A DNA stretch of 64,000 bases from Brevibacillus_H ginsengisoli (GCF_050113715.1 NZ_JBNJQR010000002.1:642408-706407), one strand, 5' to 3'. Shown: positions 25,347-34,842, numbered from the stretch's first letter. A program made the numbers and translations. Notes: generated by a model from the sequence alone, not told the origin.

Positions 25347-25454
25347 TTATACGGTCCCTTTCTTCCATGACGCTTATTCAAATTTCTATCTTCATGATAT
25401 CGATTTTTCGTGAAAATACAAAGAAAACTTGGCGATTCCAAGCTTCTGGCGCAA

Positions 25455-25485
25455 AGAAAAAACCAACACATGATTCCGTGTTGGT
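25455..25485 (-). terminator. Terminator of the ykfB-ykfC-EamA operon
   Basis: ACCAACAC-loop-GTGTTGGT, with a six-T tract on the minus strand. Confidence 0.85.
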
Positions 25486-25512
25486 CATTCATTACGTTAT
25501 TACAATGGATGA

Positions 25513-26391
25513 TTATTGAGTTTGCGTCTCTCTTCTTCGTTTCCATTCCGGCAGCGAAATGGCGAACAGGATAAGGATTACACCTAGCCATTGCATCATG
25601 TTGACAGACTCTCCCAAGACAACACTGGACATGAGGACAGCGGTCGGCAGCTCTGCTGAGCCGAGGATCGTCGCCAGGCCCACTCCAATATGCGGAACCC
25701 CTAAATTAAGTAGAAGCGTGGAAATCAAAACACCGAAGATCGCTAGTAATATTCCCCAGATCCACAGTCCATCTGTCAATGCTCCACTCCATAAGAAGGT
25801 AGGATGATAGGTGACGACTACAATCAAAAGTGAACCAATACTCATGATCGCGCTTCTGCTCCATGTATCAACAGAGGTTGCGACTTTTCCACTGAACAGG
25901 ATAAACAGCGCATAGGTTAAAGCTGATAGCAATCCAAGAACGATCCCAAGAGGATTAAGAGACTCCATTCCTTTCCCGATGACTCCTGCCGCAAGGAATG
26001 TCCCCACCAATAACAATCCAAGCACGATCCATTTGTCCTTGGAAGGCCAACGCCGTTGCAATCCAGCCTCCAATAGAACCCCCATCCAGGTAAATTGAAA
26101 AAGAAGCACAATCGCAATAGACGCGTCCATAAACTGTAGGCACGCGTAATACAAAATACCTGTTAGGCCTAATGTACAACCAACACCGATGAGCTTCATC
26201 CACTGTTGCATGGAGATGGTTGATTTGCGCATAAAAATCCAAGGAATGAGCATCATGAGCATCCCAAAAAAGTTTTGGGCCCCAACGACGTCACCAGGCT
26301 GGAATCCCGCTTGATACGCGAGTTTCACCAAAGTCGATAAGACCCCGTAGCTACAAGCTCCTAAAAAAACATACATAATGTACCGAAACAC
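25513..26391 (-). CDS. EamA/DMT-family transporter
   Basis: A 292 aa membrane protein with ten predicted helices in two EamA repeats (about 1-140 and 145-285). Typical features: SYGVLSTLVKLAYQAG in the first helix, and SAELPTAVLMSSVVLGESV near the end. Start is GTG after TAGGAGATTACT. It lies 50 bases after ykfC, so it may export or import an amino acid or dipeptide product of that pathway. The cargo is an inference from position only. Confidence 0.86.
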   Translation of the reverse strand: MFRYIMYVFLGACSYGVLSTLVKLAYQAGFQPGDVVGAQNFFGMLMMLIPWIFMRKSTISMQQWMKLIGVGCTLGLTGILYYACLQFMDASIAIVLLFQFTWMGVLLEAGLQRRWPSKDKWIVLGLLLVGTFLAAGVIGKGMESLNPLGIVLGLLSALTYALFILFSGKVATSVDTWSRSAIMSIGSLLIVVVTYHPTFLWSGALTDGLWIWGILLAIFGVLISTLLLNLGVPHIGVGLATILGSAELPTAVLMSSVVLGESVNMMQWLGVILILFAISLPEWKRRRETQTQ

Positions 26392-26441
26392 AGTAATCTC
26401 CTATCTTGTTGAACAGCTCAACTTGTTTATTTCATTATTTG

Positions 26442-27350
26442 TTATTCCCAATATCTGCGTGAGATACAGTGCTCCACCTCATACTTCGAGCCTTTAATCG
26501 GGATGATCTCTACTTCTTTCCCAGTGCTAGGAGCATGGATCATTTTACCGTCTCCAAAATAGATTCCGACGTGATGAACTCGTCCCTTGCCTTCTTCAAA
26601 AGCAAAAAAGACCAGATCTCCCGGCAGCAAGTCAGCAGGCTCGACAAGTTTGCCAGCCTTGGCTTGATTAGAGGCGTCGCGTGGAATCGTGATCCCATTG
26701 GCCAAGTGCATAGAAAAGGCAAATCCAGAACAATCATAGCCAAACGCTGACGTTCCTCCCCACAGATAAGGGAGTCCCAGAAAACGCTGGGCTTCGCGTA
26801 TAATCGTATCTCCATTACCCTTGGGCACTTCATTCTCAATGAATTTGACATCATCTGCTTTGATCTTGCGAATTCCAAGTGGTGTAATCACTTCCGCGTA
26901 ATCTGAAGACATACGAATCACGGGAAGCTGTGTATTGTAACTAATTTCGATATCTTCTGTCAGGTCAGCATGGTAGAGAACCGTAATCGGAACGCTTACC
27001 ACCATGTAATTCGAATGTTTCGTTCCAGCCTCGTACGAACTTAACTGACAGCTTGGTATCCAGCCTGGGTAACCACGATCATTTTTGATGGTTGGCTGAT
27101 CAGGGACCAATACATACGACCAATCCCCTTCTTCTCGTAAAACTTCCACTACCGAGCCAAATAATACTTGCGTCTGATCCTTATCCTTATCGTGAAGCGC
27201 TAACCGATCCTCCACGCTCATGGTTAGCCATTGACGAATATCAACAGGTGATGTAATAGCTGGCAGATCGAGAGCTTCAGGAGATTCGGGTGTCGTCCAT
27301 AAGGTTGCAACCGCTACATGGACTTGTTTGAGGATTATCTGTTCACTCAT
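26442..27350 (-). CDS. ykfC: Cell-wall peptide hydrolase YkfC, NlpC/P60
   Basis: A 302 aa protein without a signal peptide. N-terminal SH3-type domains (about 1-165), then NlpC/P60: catalytic Cys in FGYDCSGFAFSM (near 206), His in GRVHHVGIYFGDG (near 259). In B. subtilis YkfC, gamma-D-glutamyl-L-diamino acid endopeptidase I, acts on free murein tripeptides in the cytoplasm, giving L-Ala-D-Glu. It sits directly downstream of the epimerase that uses that dipeptide. ATG follows AGGGGGAAGATTC. The next gene is 11 bases upstream. Confidence 0.93.
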   Translation of the reverse strand: MSEQIILKQVHVAVATLWTTPESPEALDLPAITSPVDIRQWLTMSVEDRLALHDKDKDQTQVLFGSVVEVLREEGDWSYVLVPDQPTIKNDRGYPGWIPSCQLSSYEAGTKHSNYMVVSVPITVLYHADLTEDIEISYNTQLPVIRMSSDYAEVITPLGIRKIKADDVKFIENEVPKGNGDTIIREAQRFLGLPYLWGGTSAFGYDCSGFAFSMHLANGITIPRDASNQAKAGKLVEPADLLPGDLVFFAFEEGKGRVHHVGIYFGDGKMIHAPSTGKEVEIIPIKGSKYEVEHCISRRYWE

Positions 27351-27361
27351 GAATCTTCCCC

Positions 27362-28444
27362 CTATTCTGCAAGAATTCGAGTAATGCCTAATCCAGGTTG
27401 GTCTGATAATGTCATCACGCGGCCCTGATACTGAACGCCACCTTCAATCAAATCCCTAACCAGCATTAATGGCGCGTCAAAATCAAAGCGAGTAATATTT
27501 TTCTTGCTTGCCGCAAAATGAGCCGCAGCGGTAATGCCCAGTCGTGACTCAATCATGCTGCCGACCATACATTCTACACCACATTCTTCCGCCATGGAAT
27601 TGATAATCTGCGCTTTGTAAATGCCGCCAGCCTTCATCAGCTTGATGTTGATCAAATCAGCGGCGCGATTCTTCAGGACTTCGAATGCCTGCAACGGACT
27701 AAACACACTTTCATCCGCCATGATCGGAGTACCCACTGATTCTGTGACCGACTTCAGACCAACGATGTCGTGAGCCTTCACCGGTTGTTCCACCAATTCG
27801 ATATCGAGCCCCATATCCTCCATTTTACGAATGGAACGGATCGCTTCCTTGGCTTCCCAGCCTTGGTTGGCATCCAGTCGAATCTTAATCTGATCGCCCA
27901 CTCGCCTGCGAATTTCCTGGATTCGAACGATGTCCTGGCGAATGTCGTCTTTTCCCACTTTGATTTTCAATACCGTAAAGCCGTCCTGTATATATTGCGC
28001 GGCGTCTTCTCCCATTTCCTCCGGGGAATTCACACTCACCGTGTAATCGGTTTCCAACTCGTTACGATATCCTCCTAGGAACTTATAGAGCGGCAATCCC
28101 GCATTCTGGGCAATACAGTCGTATAAAGCCATATCAACCGCAGCTTTGGCACTCGGGTTCCCCACCAATACTTTGTGAAGAAGTTGGAATATTTGCTCAT
28201 AACAGACTAGATTTTTGCCAATCAAGGCTGGTTTTATGGTATGTACGATAGCGGATTCAATGCTCTCTAAACTGTCTCCGGTGATGACGACTGTAGGAGG
28301 CGCTTCTCCGTATCCAATGATTCCGTTATCACAGGTGACCCGTACGACGATCAAATACGCTACGTCAACAGTACGCAAGGCTGTTTTGAAAGGCTTCTTT
28401 AATGGAATTGCATGACGAGAAACTTCTATATCTTGTATTCGCAT
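27362..28444 (-). CDS. ykfB: L-Ala-D/L-Glu epimerase YkfB
   Basis: A 360 aa enolase-superfamily enzyme that converts L-Ala-D-Glu from murein to L-Ala-L-Glu. It matches B. subtilis YkfB along its length: FKTALRTV at 19, GEAPPTVVITGDS at 46, DYTVSVNSPEEM at 133, the KxK catalytic pair in TVLKIKVGKDD (near 160), metal ligands in RLDANQGW, ELVEQP and MADESVF, and the second acid-base Lys in INIKLMKAGG. First gene of a murein-peptide recycling set. ATG follows CTGGAGG. Confidence 0.95.
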   Translation of the reverse strand: MRIQDIEVSRHAIPLKKPFKTALRTVDVAYLIVVRVTCDNGIIGYGEAPPTVVITGDSLESIESAIVHTIKPALIGKNLVCYEQIFQLLHKVLVGNPSAKAAVDMALYDCIAQNAGLPLYKFLGGYRNELETDYTVSVNSPEEMGEDAAQYIQDGFTVLKIKVGKDDIRQDIVRIQEIRRRVGDQIKIRLDANQGWEAKEAIRSIRKMEDMGLDIELVEQPVKAHDIVGLKSVTESVGTPIMADESVFSPLQAFEVLKNRAADLINIKLMKAGGIYKAQIINSMAEECGVECMVGSMIESRLGITAAAHFAASKKNITRFDFDAPLMLVRDLIEGGVQYQGRVMTLSDQPGLGITRILAE

Positions 28445-28614
28445 GTCTGCCTCCAGTGAAAAATATTTCAGTACTATTCAATTATTTTACTCTACCTCAT
28501 TTGCGAATAGGATTCTAGGTTTTTTCACCAAAAGATGTATGTAGCCATTTTTTTGGGACATACTTCGAAAGGCAGTAGTTTTGCCCAGATGAACTTCCAT
28601 TGGAGGAGAATAGC

Positions 28615-29112
28615 ATGAATCAAATACACCAACATCAAACACGCTTGCGTGAATTAGCCCATGCTCATCGCCAACAAGCTGAGTTCCATCAGCGACAAGC
28701 TCATTTTCATCACCATCAAGCAATGGCCCATGAACATTATGCGAGCACCCCTCATGTAAACCCACCCGTTTACACTCCAACTACCGCTTACACCGCTTCT
28801 AACTGGCATGGAACTGCTGGCGGAACCACTCATGGAAACCAAGGCTCTATATACGCCAACCAAAATGTACAAAGCGCTTGGAATAATCCACGTTATACTG
28901 CTGCTAATGATATGGTGTCTCCTACAGCTTTGGTTTTTCACGGTCAGGTTTCGCCAGAAGCGATTCAATCTCTGCAAGAGTTCCAACATCCGTACAATCA
29001 GCAAGCCCGTAGCTCACACGTCATCACACATCCAATGTCTGCTCACGCGGTGCACGCGACAGACAACGCACATTCGATTCATCGTACTGGAAGTGCCTAC
29101 TTTACAACCTAA
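28615..29112 (+). CDS. His/Gln/Asn-rich low-complexity protein
   Basis: A 165 aa protein not recognised. It is extremely rich in His, Gln, Ala and Asn. The first 45 residues are an amphipathic run of H-Q repeats (RQQAEFHQRQAHFHHHQA), followed by a Tyr/Thr/Asn-rich middle and a second His-rich tail (SAHAVHATDNAHSIHR). No signal peptide or membrane segment. Such composition occurs in spore-coat or metal-binding proteins of Bacillales; spore coat is only an inference. The ATG at 28615 follows GGAGGAGAATAGC. Divergent from ykfB across a 170-base region. Own terminator. Confidence 0.75.
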   Translation: MNQIHQHQTRLRELAHAHRQQAEFHQRQAHFHHHQAMAHEHYASTPHVNPPVYTPTTAYTASNWHGTAGGTTHGNQGSIYANQNVQSAWNNPRYTAANDMVSPTALVFHGQVSPEAIQSLQEFQHPYNQQARSSHVITHPMSAHAVHATDNAHSIHRTGSAYFTT

Positions 29113-29127
29113 ATCCACCCAAGATCA

Positions 29128-29168
29128 CCCACTCAATAGGAAGCAGGCTCCTGATGAGTGGGTTTTAT
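29128..29168 (+). terminator. Terminator of the His-rich protein gene
   Basis: CCCACTCA and TGAGTGGG arms, then TTTTATTAT. Confidence 0.85.
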
Positions 29169-29179
29169 TATGGATTTCG

Positions 29180-29419
29180 TTATTTCTGTTCGTTATGACT
29201 TCCATCACAATACGGCAGCTTGGCAGATCGGCCACAACCGCAAATCGACACCACTCTCGGTTCCGTCACTTTGACAAGGATTGGTCGCCTCCCCGTCTCC
29301 TTGCCCATATGCGAGGCATCACAATAGGGCGGTCCCTCAGTCAAGCCGCAAGCACAGTATTCTTTCAATCCTGGTTCTTCACTTACCACATAGGGTTTAT
29401 TCTTGTCGTACATGGCCAT
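29180..29419 (-). CDS. CDGSH iron-sulfur domain protein, two motifs
   Basis: A 79 aa protein with two CDGSH-type [2Fe-2S] sites. The first is CACGLTEGPPYCDASH (residues about 22-37), the second CGCGRSAKLPYCDGSH (about 60-75); each keeps three cysteines and one histidine. This is the tandem CDGSH type of bacteria. The role (electron transfer, redox or iron handling) is not established. Monocistronic. Confidence 0.92.
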   Translation of the reverse strand: MAMYDKNKPYVVSEEPGLKEYCACGLTEGPPYCDASHMGKETGRRPILVKVTEPRVVSICGCGRSAKLPYCDGSHNEQK

Positions 29420-29632
29420 TTCTTCAACTCTCCTACCTATTTCTGTCTACGGTGAACTCAGTGATGTTCCATGCAAGTATTATACACGAATTAGTTCATT
29501 CGTAGGCCACATCACTTACCAGTTGTATCCATCCTCCTAGTTATCATTTGCGAAACCTAGTAAAAAATACTAGTTCTGCTATAATAACTATGAAATGCGT
29601 AGCTCAGCTGAGAGAGAAGGTAGGTTTTTTCC

Positions 29633-30715
29633 GTGCGTAAAGTACATATTTCCTACGCTAAGCCAGGAGACAGAATTGCCAAGACGATTTTTACCGAAAG
29701 CGGAAACATCCTTCTAGGCACAGGGATTGAACTTAGTGAACGCTTTATTGAGCGCTTGAAAAATATGGGGATCGATACGATTTATGTAGACGATAAACAT
29801 ACGGATGATATTTTTCCAGAAGACATCATTCGTGATGAGACCCGCAAAAGGGCTGTTGAAAGCGTCTACAAGACCATGACGACACTGATGGATTCCCCGA
29901 CAGTGAAAGGACGTTCTTCCATACCTGACTTAGGGAAGACTTTTCGCTCTGTTTTCGGTGATATTCTGACTGATATAAGCTCGCGCAAAGAAGTTTTGGT
30001 GAATCTCGCCAACCTGCATACATTAGACGGCTATTTGTTTCATCACTCTGTTAATGTCGCGGTTCTCGCCGGGATTATGGGGATCAGCAAAGGTTACAAC
30101 CGGGATCAGTTAATCGATTTAGGGATTGGAGCCCTGCTTTTTGATATCGGCATGACCAATCTCCCCAAAGAGCTGTGGAATAAAAAGGGACCTCTCACCG
30201 ACGAAGAACGAAAACGGATTAATAATCACACAGAGGATGGCTATCAAATTCTCCGTTATGAGCACGATATCTCCCTATTATCAGCCCACTGTGCCCTTCA
30301 ACACCATGAACGGTTTGCTGGAATTGGGTACCCGCGAGAACTTCGCAACGAAGAAATTCATGAGTATGCGCAAATTGTTTCCATCGCGGATGTGTATGAC
30401 GCTTTAATCTCACCTCGATCCTATCGACAAGGCTATAATCCGAATGAAGCAACGGAATTTCTCATGGCAGCGGGAAATACTCACTTCAATCTGGATTTGG
30501 TGAAAATCTTCCTTCGCCACATCTCGGTTTTTCCGGTATCCACCACTGTGCAGTTAAATACAGGTCATGTCGGAATCGTCTCCCAGGTTGATCCAATCGC
30601 TGTTCATCGTCCCGTCATTCGAATCCTGCAAGAACCGGATGGAACTCCAACGGCGGCTCCTTATGAATTAGATCTGAAAAAAGAACTTCACTTGATTATT
30701 ACCAAGACCTTGTAG
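29633..30715 (+). CDS. HD-GYP domain protein with an altered HD motif
   Basis: A 360 aa protein. The N-terminal 120 residues are a DUF3391-like region; residues 125-320 are an HD-GYP domain, which in active members hydrolyses c-di-GMP. Preserved: HHSVNVAVLAG (137-147), NNHTEDGY (His199), HHERFAGIGYPREL (224-237) and IADVYDAL. The central HD pair reads FD (GALLFDIGMTNLP, residues 170-171), so the metal-binding His is replaced by Phe, and the usual following Lys is Met. It may be catalytically weak or a c-di-GMP receptor. Start is GTG after AAGGTAGG. Confidence 0.85.
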   Translation: MRKVHISYAKPGDRIAKTIFTESGNILLGTGIELSERFIERLKNMGIDTIYVDDKHTDDIFPEDIIRDETRKRAVESVYKTMTTLMDSPTVKGRSSIPDLGKTFRSVFGDILTDISSRKEVLVNLANLHTLDGYLFHHSVNVAVLAGIMGISKGYNRDQLIDLGIGALLFDIGMTNLPKELWNKKGPLTDEERKRINNHTEDGYQILRYEHDISLLSAHCALQHHERFAGIGYPRELRNEEIHEYAQIVSIADVYDALISPRSYRQGYNPNEATEFLMAAGNTHFNLDLVKIFLRHISVFPVSTTVQLNTGHVGIVSQVDPIAVHRPVIRILQEPDGTPTAAPYELDLKKELHLIITKTL

Positions 30716-30727
30716 GGCATTTCCGAT

Positions 30728-30756
30728 TTGACATTTTATTGAAAGTGATGTAAAAC
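30728..30756 (+). promoter_or_regulatory. Probable SigA promoter of ileS
   Basis: TTGACA at 30728, 17-base spacer, then TAAAAC at 30751. The -35 box is perfect, the -10 box is weak. Predicted start is near 30763, right before the T-box stem I. Confidence 0.55.
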
Positions 30757-30762
30757 AAGAAA

Positions 30763-31052
30763 TAACAAAACGAATTGATTAAATTCATTGACGAGAACGA
30801 GTACGCTAATCCCCTTGTCCCCCAGAGAGTTGGCCTTGTGCTGAAAGCCAACGTTCAAGATTTAGCCGAATATCCTCTCCGAGAAGGAAAGCTGAAGCTT
30901 GTGAAGTAAGCTAACCCGGGATCCCGCCGTTACAAGGGACGCGTATGATGGTACGTAGATGAGTTGCTGAGAGATCAGATGGAATGATCATCTCGGAACA
31001 AGGGTGGTATCGCGAGAGTAAATCTCGTCCCTTAGGGGGCGAGATTTTTTTG
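30763..31052 (+). promoter_or_regulatory. T-box riboswitch of ileS
   Basis: Leader RNA that senses uncharged tRNA-Ile and allows transcription to continue. The T-box core AAGGGTGGTATCGCGAG is at 31000-31016. The competing terminator is AATCTCGTCC-loop-GGGGGCGAGATT followed by T residues (31021-31052). The stem I region begins near 30775 (GAGAACGAGTACGC), and a plausible AUC (Ile) specifier lies in GAATATCC near 30870. The specifier was assigned by eye. Confidence 0.93.
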
Positions 31053-31101
31053 TTTTTCTTAGGGTCACTCTCTACAAGTTTGGAGTTGAGAAAGGATGAA
31101 A

Positions 31102-34100
31102 ATGATGAGAAAAGTGGATGTGAAAGAAAAAGCAAGGACGCGGGAACTTCGTATCTTACATCACTGGAAACAAAATGATACGTTTCAAAAATCGATTCAG
31201 AATCGGGAAGGCAAGCCGAACTTTGTCTTTTACGAAGGACCTCCTACTGCCAATGGGCAGCCTCACATCGGCCATGTACTTGGACGTGTGATTAAAGATT
31301 TCATCGGCCGTTATAAAACAATGTCCGGCTGCAGAGTCGTCCGCAAAGCCGGTTGGGACACACACGGTCTTCCTGTTGAGCTTGGCGTTGAAAAACAGTT
31401 GGGCATATCAGGTAAACAGGAGATCGAAAATTACGGAGTAGCTAAATTCGTCCAGCAGTGCAAAAACAGCGTGTTTGAATACGAGAAGCAATGGCGTGAA
31501 CTTACAGAGGGAATTGCGTATTGGACCGACATGGATCACCCCTACGTCACATTGACCAATGACTATATCGAAAGCGTCTGGCACATCCTGTCCGAAATCC
31601 ATAAAAAAGGATTGTTGTATAAAGGCCATCGCGTCAGCCCCTACTGTCCTGACTGCCAAACAACCTTAAGTTCTCATGAAGTAGCCCAAGGATACGAAGA
31701 CGTGAAAGATTTGAGCGCTACCGTAAAATTCAGAAGCAAAAACTCTCAGGACATCTTTCTCGCATGGACTACCACCCCTTGGACACTCCCTGCCAATGTG
31801 GCATTAGCGATCAACAAAGAGATCGACTACGTGCGAGTAAAACAAAATGATGAAGTCTATGTGGTGGCAAAAAATCTTGTAGAAAAAGCGTTCAAGGAAA
31901 ATTACGAAATCCTGTCTACTCACAAAGGCTCGGAGTTTGTTGGAACAGCATATGAGCCGCCGTTTGGTTATTTTCATGTAAACAAGGGACATATCGTTGT
32001 AGATGCCGAATATGTGAGCGACACAAGCGGTACCGGGATCGTTCATATGGCACCGGCTCACGGGGAAGACGATTATCGCACATGCCGTCAGCACGAATTG
32101 GATTTCATTCATGTTGTGAACCAGGCTGGGCGGTACACGGATCAAGTTGTCGATTACGCTGGACGCTTCGTCAAAGATTGTGACGTCGATATCGTTAAGG
32201 ATTTGTCTCATCGCCATTTATTGTTCTCCAAAGAACGCTATGAACACAGCTATCCTTTTTGCTGGCGTTGCAAGTCTCCCTTACTCTACTATGCTATGGA
32301 AAGCTGGTTCATCAAAACGACGGCAATCAAGGATCAGTTGATCGAAAACAACCGCCAAATCGAATGGTACCCTTCTCATTTACAGGAAGGTCGTTTCGGC
32401 AAATTCCTGGAAGAACTCGTCGATTGGAATATCAGCCGGAATCGATACTGGGGAACTCCGCTTAACATCTGGATTTGTCAGGATTGTGGCGCCGAGCATG
32501 CGCCGGGAAGCTCGAAAGATTTATATGAGAGAACGGTCGAGCCGATTGCTGAAAACCTGGAACTGCATAAACCCTATGTCGATCATGTGAAGCTGCGATG
32601 TTCGTGCAAAGGAACGATGGTAAGAACCCCCGAGGTCATCGATGTATGGTTTGACAGCGGTTCGATGCCATTCGCCCAGTACCATCACCCGTATGGCGAC
32701 GAGAAACAGTTCCAGGAGCAGTATCCGGCTGACATGATTTCCGAAGGCATCGACCAAACAAGAGGCTGGTTCTTCAGCTTGCTTGCAGTATCGACTCTGT
32801 ATAACGGAAAAGCACCTTACAAAGCGGTTATTTCAACCGGACACGTTCTCGATGAAAACGGTCAAAAGATGTCCAAAAGTAAAGGAAATGGCATTGACCC
32901 TTGGGAAGTTATCGAAGAATTCGGGGCAGACGCGTTCCGCTGGGCCTTGCTTTCAGACAGTGCGCCTTGGAACAGCAAGCGTTTTTCGAAGCGGATTGTC
33001 GCCGAGGCGAAGTTTAAGGTCATTGATACCATTCAGAACACGCATGCGTTTTATACCTTGTATGCCACGATTGATCAATATCAGCATGAGAAAGGTACAG
33101 CGAAAACATCCGTGAACGAACTAGACCGCTGGATCATCTCTAGGTTGAATTCGACCCTGCACTACGTGATCAAAGGTCTTGAAACATACGACTTCATGAA
33201 TCCGGCGAAGCATATTGAGACGTTTGTTGACGAACTGAGTAATTGGTACATCCGCCGCTCGCGTGATCGATTCTGGAGCAGTGGAATGACGGATGACAAG
33301 GTGTCTGCATATCGCACACTCCACGAGGTTCTCTTGACATTGGCTCGAATGATAGCGCCGTATGCTCCGCTCATTGCGGAAGACATCTATCTTAATCTCA
33401 ATGGTGGAAATAGCGTTCACCTTACAGATTATCCGACTGTTAACACAGAAGTTATTGATGAGGGACTTGAGCATGACATGGAAACCGCTCGTCAAATCGT
33501 CGAGCTGGCGCGTAATATCCGCAACGAAGCAGGAATCAAGACTCGTCAGCCTCTGTCCGAGCTGATTGTCTCCCTGGACCGCCCTTTCAACTTGAATAGA
33601 TTCGCTGACATCATCAAGGATGAGATCAACGTAAAATGTATTCGTATAGAGCAAAGCGAGAGCAGCTTTGTGAACTACCAATTAAAATTGAACTTCAAAG
33701 TTGCCGGAAAAAAATACGGAAAACTTGTCGGTCCGATTCAGAATGCGTTAAAAGAACTGTCATCTTCTGAAGCAAAACAAGCGGTGGACTCTGGATCCCT
33801 TGAAATTCCCCGATTAGGCGAAGACGTTCGAATTACACTGGATGAATTGCTTGTGGAGAGGGTTGGCAAGGAAGGCTTTGCTTCCGCATCCGGCTATCAA
33901 ATGAACGTAGCTCTGAATACGGCAATAACAGAGGAACTGGAACAGGAAGGAATTGTACGGGAAATCGTACGTGTCATTCAGGATACCCGCAAGAAAATGG
34001 ATTTGCCGATTGACAAACGGATCATTCTGACACTTGATGTTGATTCTCAGCTGAAAGCAGCACTAGAGCGCTATGCTCACGTTTTGCAGGACAGTGTGTT

Positions 34101-34185
34101 GCTTGCAGAACTTAAGTTTGCTAGTGAACCTGACATGGAATTGGTTTCATTTGGTGAACAGCAATTCCGACTGCGTATTAAGTAG
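31102..34185 (+). CDS. ileS: Isoleucyl-tRNA synthetase, type 2 (mupirocin-resistance lineage)
   Basis: About 1027 aa class I synthetase charging tRNA-Ile. The HIGH motif is PHIGH (near 57-60), KMSKS is QKMSKSKGN (near 590). The CP1 editing domain includes TTTPWTLPANVALAIN and GTGIVHMAPAHGEDDY. Length, and motifs such as WTDMDHPYVTLTNDYIE and PYCPDCQTTLSSHEVAQGY, place it in the eukaryote-like type 2 clade, in which resistance to mupirocin is usual. No C-terminal zinc Cys cluster of type 1 is seen. The first ATG at 31096 abuts AAAGG; the ATG at 31102 is better spaced. Preceded by a T-box. Confidence 0.93.
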   Translation: MMRKVDVKEKARTRELRILHHWKQNDTFQKSIQNREGKPNFVFYEGPPTANGQPHIGHVLGRVIKDFIGRYKTMSGCRVVRKAGWDTHGLPVELGVEKQLGISGKQEIENYGVAKFVQQCKNSVFEYEKQWRELTEGIAYWTDMDHPYVTLTNDYIESVWHILSEIHKKGLLYKGHRVSPYCPDCQTTLSSHEVAQGYEDVKDLSATVKFRSKNSQDIFLAWTTTPWTLPANVALAINKEIDYVRVKQNDEVYVVAKNLVEKAFKENYEILSTHKGSEFVGTAYEPPFGYFHVNKGHIVVDAEYVSDTSGTGIVHMAPAHGEDDYRTCRQHELDFIHVVNQAGRYTDQVVDYAGRFVKDCDVDIVKDLSHRHLLFSKERYEHSYPFCWRCKSPLLYYAMESWFIKTTAIKDQLIENNRQIEWYPSHLQEGRFGKFLEELVDWNISRNRYWGTPLNIWICQDCGAEHAPGSSKDLYERTVEPIAENLELHKPYVDHVKLRCSCKGTMVRTPEVIDVWFDSGSMPFAQYHHPYGDEKQFQEQYPADMISEGIDQTRGWFFSLLAVSTLYNGKAPYKAVISTGHVLDENGQKMSKSKGNGIDPWEVIEEFGADAFRWALLSDSAPWNSKRFSKRIVAEAKFKVIDTIQNTHAFYTLYATIDQYQHEKGTAKTSVNELDRWIISRLNSTLHYVIKGLETYDFMNPAKHIETFVDELSNWYIRRSRDRFWSSGMTDDKVSAYRTLHEVLLTLARMIAPYAPLIAEDIYLNLNGGNSVHLTDYPTVNTEVIDEGLEHDMETARQIVELARNIRNEAGIKTRQPLSELIVSLDRPFNLNRFADIIKDEINVKCIRIEQSESSFVNYQLKLNFKVAGKKYGKLVGPIQNALKELSSSEAKQAVDSGSLEIPRLGEDVRITLDELLVERVGKEGFASASGYQMNVALNTAITEELEQEGIVREIVRVIQDTRKKMDLPIDKRIILTLDVDSQLKAALERYAHVLQDSVLLAELKFASEPDMELVSFGEQQFRLRIK

Positions 34186-34190
34186 AAAGA

Positions 34191-34242
34191 AGCCAGTCTA
34201 CACGAGCTATTCGTCTTGTGTAGCTGGCTCTTTCTTTATTTG
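34191..34242 (+). terminator. Terminator of ileS
   Basis: AGCCAGTCTACAC pairs with GTGTAGCTGGCT (one mismatch), followed by CTTTCTTTATTT. Confidence 0.85.
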
Positions 34243-34254
34243 GAGAATAGAGGT

Positions 34255-34842
34255 CTAATGTTTATGTATCAGAAGTAAGCCTTGATCGAGTGGTAGCTCC
34301 AAGACATCGAACCCTTCCTCCTGCTTTACGTGCGCGAGAAAATCTCCAAACTCAGAAGCATGGGACAATAGGTTATCCGCGATGACGATCCCTCCTCGCT
34401 CAAGTACCCGCTTCAAATCGGCCCACCAGCCTAGATACTCGGTTCGTTCCGAATCCAGAAAGATCAAGGGATAGGATTCGCTAACTGCCTCCTGAAGGTA
34501 TTCCCCTGCATCTCTTTGATGTAGGTTAATCCAATCGGCTAGTCCGCTTTTTTCGAAGTTCTCGGCGGCCATGTCAGCTTTGGACTGACTTAATTCGACC
34601 GTCTCGACCTTTGTTCCAATTGATCGGGCTGCTTCTGCCAACCAAATTGTCGAGTAACCGTTCGATGTACCAATTTCAAGCACTTTCTTTGGGCGTCTCC
34701 ATTTGATAAGAAAAGCAAGGTATTCCCCTGTCTTGGGCACCACGTTTCTCATCCGATCTTCTCTATTGGACGTCTGACTATCAAATTCTATTCCGAACGT
34801 CTCCAGTTCACGCAACACTTGAGCTACTCTTGGATCCACCAC
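34255..34842 (-). CDS. O-methyltransferase-like class I SAM protein
   Basis: A 195 aa methyltransferase in the caffeoyl-CoA O-methyltransferase group. Motif I is KVLEIGTSNGYSTIWLAEA (about 67-85), followed by VETVELSQSKADMA, LIFLDSERTEYLGWW (metal-binding Asp and the Glu) and IVIADNLLSH. The substrate is unknown (often a catechol or tRNA-like group). The start is GTG at 34842 after AAGGGGG. Its 3' end is just beyond the ileS terminator, convergent. Confidence 0.87.
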   Translation of the reverse strand: MVDPRVAQVLRELETFGIEFDSQTSNREDRMRNVVPKTGEYLAFLIKWRRPKKVLEIGTSNGYSTIWLAEAARSIGTKVETVELSQSKADMAAENFEKSGLADWINLHQRDAGEYLQEAVSESYPLIFLDSERTEYLGWWADLKRVLERGGIVIADNLLSHASEFGDFLAHVKQEEGFDVLELPLDQGLLLIHKH

